64,000 bases of DNA from Xiphophorus maculatus (Eukaryota; Chordata; Actinopteri; Cyprinodontiformes; Poeciliidae). Shown piece by piece: positions 60,653 through 64,000 of this stretch. The position numbers and the translations under genes were made by a program. The stretch is taken from assembly GCF_002775205.1 (NCBI RefSeq), contig NC_036456.1:7405463-7469462 (forward strand), read 5' to 3'. Numbering within the stretch: the first letter of the stretch is position 1; each line of letters opens with the position of its first letter. The notes beneath the pieces were generated by a model that was not told where the DNA came from, ran no database searches, and worked only from the letters and a program-made list of their open reading frames with translations.

Positions 60653-63640
60653 TCTTAAAGTTGCAGGTTCACTGCACATGTATGACTCTTGGCCCAAATG
60701 GGTCCCCATTGACAGCCCCTCAAATGACATGTTTTTGCACCTACTCTAAATTTGCACAAGTTGTCCACGTGACTACCTTTTCAAACTTCCTGGTGGACTT
60801 GCTAGTGACTTGTGTTTTTTACAGGTTTATAGCAGATCTAATTCACAAGTCTAAGGTGAATTTCTCTTTTGCATTTTGTTGTAGAAAGATGTAATGGTGC
60901 ACCAAGCATTACTTGTATGAGTCGATAGTGAGCTTGTGTGTATGTAATTGGGTTTTTCCCCTCCCTTTTGCAAAGAGGAACACATCAACATCCACCTGCT
61001 TACGTTGACTTCAGAGACAGACATCAAACCCAACGTGTTTTTCTGGATTTTTCTTGAAGCACGACTCATCAGGATCAGTGACAAGAAGAACTCATTACAC
61101 AAGATATGAGAAAAAGTGCTGTGGGTGGAGAAAAAAAAGAGAACAGAATGGTGTGTGATATTAAAACAAGCTAGACACAGCTGTTTATATATTAAAAGGT
61201 TTTCTTTTTGTGGGTTGAAACCATTATTATCCATCCATCGGCTTTTTTCCACACATTTGATCCTGCAGCACATCTCAAAATAAGCCAGCCCTTTCTCCCC
61301 CTGTCGGCTTAAATTACCACATGAAAATGGAAAAGTTCATTTTCAGTCTTTGTCTACTGATGTCTTTAATTTTTACAATTGTATTCACTATCCATAAATC
61401 TGCTAAAGGCTCTTTCATATTATCAACAGGAATTAATCCTCTAAGAGATTTATTATAAAGAGCTTAAAACTTGATCATTTTGAATTTCTGAAGGATTCCA
61501 ACAAAATGCCTTTTTGTCTTTGCTTAGGCTTTTGCTAACACCTTCCAACTCCTAGCTTCATGTTGTTGGCTGATACTTTTAAAACCAAAAGGATGAGATT
61601 AGGACATGTTATGTTGCCATCCATAAATACATATGTAAATTAGTATAAATACCCGGATGTTTGCCACCATGTGAAGCAATAATCATGGCAAAGTCCTTGT
61701 TTGTAGCAGTATGAATAATTATAATAATAATAACTATATATTTAATTTAAAAGGTGCTTTCAGGACACATAAGGTCACCTCACAAAAATAAAAATACATT
61801 TCAAAGAAAAAAAAATCCAAATAAAAAATAAATAAAAAGATTGTACAAATGCCTGTTTGAACAGCAGAGAGTTCAGCCAGGATTTAAAGACAGAGAGTCC
61901 GCGAGTCCTTTGAGTGGGATTATGGACGTTTATTCTAAATAGTGGAATCATGTGCAGAACTTGTACATTTACAGAATAGAGATGCTTTCTGTCCATAAAG
62001 GCGCATTCACAAAACGGGCGGCTCGACTGAAGGATGACTGCAGCTGCACCGGTACCGGTCAGCTCCTACTTGAAGTTTTGCTCGGAGCTCCAGGATGATC
62101 AGTCCAGGCAATGAAACGCTACTTATATGCGTGTGATTATACACACTTTGATCACCTTAAAAATAATCAAACCTGAACTGTTTGGCGTTAATCTGCCGAT
62201 CCAACCCCGTTTTCTTTTTCAGTCAGAATGAAATTACCCCATCGATTTCATGCACTTGGCGTACAGACCAATCTTTGAGACAAAAACTGAGGAAAAGTAG
62301 TAGTTACATTCAAGTGAGGTTTTCACATTTTTCTATTTTCATTTTCTTTATTTTGTGTGCGTGTTAGCTAATTGTCTGAGGATAAATGCGGATCAGTTTA
62401 ATCGTTTACGTCTAAACAATAAAATATTAAAACCATGAAAACATTGAATTTGATGCTTCTTGGTCTAAACAACATTGAATGTAGTCAGATTTCAGTGTAT
62501 TTAGGCGAGTTTTGACGCTTTGTAGATTGATATCGTCTACAGAAAAAGCTTACGTGGCTGCCGCACATTTTCACGCCAGCGAAAAAGTGTGTGTATATTT
62601 ACACAAACTTTGACACAAAGTTAATTTTTATACATATTTTTCCACACAAAATATGGCGCTGTACATCTTTTGCGTGCACGCACGCTTTATGCGTGAGGCC
62701 TTGACCCAGTTTGTCAAAACATCTGAGCGTTTTTGTGCCAGATCACTGGTTGTCAAGACAACCAGGAACCAGCGGCGCTGTTTTACAGGTTTCTCCAGTT
62801 TTAGTCGCACCTGTAGAAGCTTCAGGAGATTAAAAGTTGAGCAACCAGTATTGCCGTGCCAAGCTCACCGAAACAACTGAAGACACACCTCCGAAGACTT
62901 CTGCAGTAGTCAAAAGGATTTTATGAGGAACATTTTTATGAAACTAGAGTTCTTGATCAAGCTCTGCTGGGAAATGCTAGAAATGTGAAAATCCACCATA
63001 GATGTGGATATTCATGTAAAGATGAGCAATAGAACGATCATCTATAGATAATGAAACTTTTCACTGGAAAGAAAACTGCTACATTTCCAAGGTATGAAAT
63101 TAACCCCAACCACATTAGAAGTACAAGTGGATAAACTTAAGTCCTTCGGGAAAAAAAATATATATATATTTTTGTATTTTTTTTCCATATTGTTTTTAAA
63201 TAAAATGACTAAATTTTTTTAAGAGTAGAATTTTAAAAGAATTTCAAAATGTTTTACATTTTATGCAACGAGAATAAACTTTTAAAGTTGCAGTAAAATA
63301 ACTTGTGGTGCCATAAATGTTACGTTTAAGATCCCTTTCGATGATGTGGATAAAGATCCCTAAGAGATTTTAATGAGCTGTAAGAATATCAAAGCACATC
63401 TACACCAAAATATTTTCATTATTTTCTGAAATATGAGCTTGCTTGCTAATAATATGACATCAAAGCCAAATGTTTTTACAGTTTGACAAGATGAATGTAA
63501 CCCAGTGTTTAAAAACACAAGAAAAAAAAATAATAGATGTTGATTCAATGTCTTATTCTACCAAAATAGCTAAAAGGTAATTACGTAAATCTTCAAAAAA
63601 TGTGAAATATGCTTTTAGTGTTAGCTTCTATTGACAGATT
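60653..63640. other. Unique sequence right of the array, no gene seen
   Basis: AT-rich with a GC-richer patch at about 61990-62110 and another at about 62520-62880. The longest open frames (140 codons at 60851-61273 minus, 75 codons at 62653-62880 plus) match nothing I know. A palindrome lies at 62746-62765. Confidence 0.5.
62746..62765. promoter_or_regulatory. 20-bp palindrome, 9-bp arms
   Basis: 'ctggttgtcaagacaaccag' has perfect 9-bp arms around AA. It loosely resembles a palindromic RFX X-box (GTTGCC-type half-sites), but the half-site here is GTTGTC. Function is uncertain. Confidence 0.35.
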
Positions 63641-63891
63641 AGGCAGCCAATGGCTGGCGCGGTCTGGTTTCGTGTCGGCCAATGGGGTTGATCGTCCCGC
63701 CCCTTTTTAACAGCTGGCGGTTGTTTCGTTCGGAGCGCGGCAGACAGGCTTGAAAGCTAACAGCTGACGGTTGCTTCGCTCAGAACGCTTGAGAACAGCT
63801 GACGGTTGTTTCGCTGCGAACGCTTGAGAGCTAACAGCTGACGGTCGTTTCCGTAAAGAGGTAGAAAGAAATTGACGAATCTGGTTAATTG
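63640..63891 (+). promoter_or_regulatory. Candidate promoter and first exon with internal repeats
   Basis: GC-richer block with two CCAAT boxes ('gccaatggctgg', 'ggccaatgggg') and a GC box-like 'cccgcccc'. Four imperfect repeats follow, starting 'aacagctg(a/g)cggt' at 63709, 63759, 63794 and 63833, each holding the E-box CAGCTG. A donor-like 'attg|gtaagg' at 63892 could end a non-coding first exon of a gene running right out of the window. No ATG-led frame is convincing. Confidence 0.45.
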
Positions 63892-64000
63892 GTAAGGAAA
63901 ACAATATTAATATAAATTCACTAAATATATAATTCAAAATACTACATTCGGTTTTATTAGATCTCGGAGGGTTTCCCCCGTGAACAGCTGAAGCCCGAAA

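Noticed and set aside
60851-61273. 140-codon minus-strand frame
   Set aside because: Composition and content look random and no family is recognised.

Overview
This looks like nuclear DNA of a teleost fish. It is AT-rich, with long introns, canonical GT/AG splice sites and fish-type dispersed repeats: tRNA-derived SINEs, LINE tails of the kind common in teleosts, hAT and pogo/Tigger DNA transposons and many MITEs. No rRNA, tRNA gene or CRISPR array is visible. Every convincing gene is on the + strand.

The core, about 15.7-59.0 kb, is a tandem array of five six-exon genes of the S1A (trypsin-fold) serine protease family. Each protein has a signal peptide, a short linker with a Cys, an R-I-(V/I)-G-G activation site, the protease fold, a stalk that is Ser/Thr-rich in most copies, a (S/G)FG(S/G)GE motif and a hydrophobic C-terminal tail suggesting a GPI anchor. 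The general type resembles fish prss60/prss27/prostasin-like proteins. Genes A (15713-20103), B (22512-25745) and C (29364-34127) keep the His/Asp/Ser triad and the Asp189 equivalent, so they should be active trypsin-like enzymes. Genes D (38169-45849) and E (51297-58964) have full open reading frames across all six exons but are catalytically dead: His to Gln, Ser to Glu (GDSGGP has become RDEGAA), loss of the S1-pocket Asp, loss of both partners of the Cys191-Cys220 disulfide and, in E only, an in-frame deletion of the catalytic Asp. They carry a Tyr/Asn-rich loop and a stalk of six QRPDF heptads instead. These pseudoproteases are the most interesting content of the window.

D and E arose by a tandem segmental duplication of about 14 kb (copy 1 about 33081-47210, copy 2 about 47229-60652). 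The unit starts inside intron 5 of gene C and ends about 1.4 kb past gene D, so copy 2 begins with an orphan last exon of gene C (47851-48273). A 15-bp perfect inverted repeat sits exactly on the junction. Copy 1 carries a probable solo LTR (35097-36124) that copy 2 lacks, which dates that insertion after the duplication.

Left of the array (1-15.6 kb) I see repeats, one candidate orphan exon (13336-13397) and no definable gene. Right of the array (60.7-64 kb) is unique sequence ending in a CCAAT-bearing, repeat-rich block that looks like a promoter and first exon. Exon borders were read by eye from splice sites, reading phase and family alignment; none is confirmed by transcripts.
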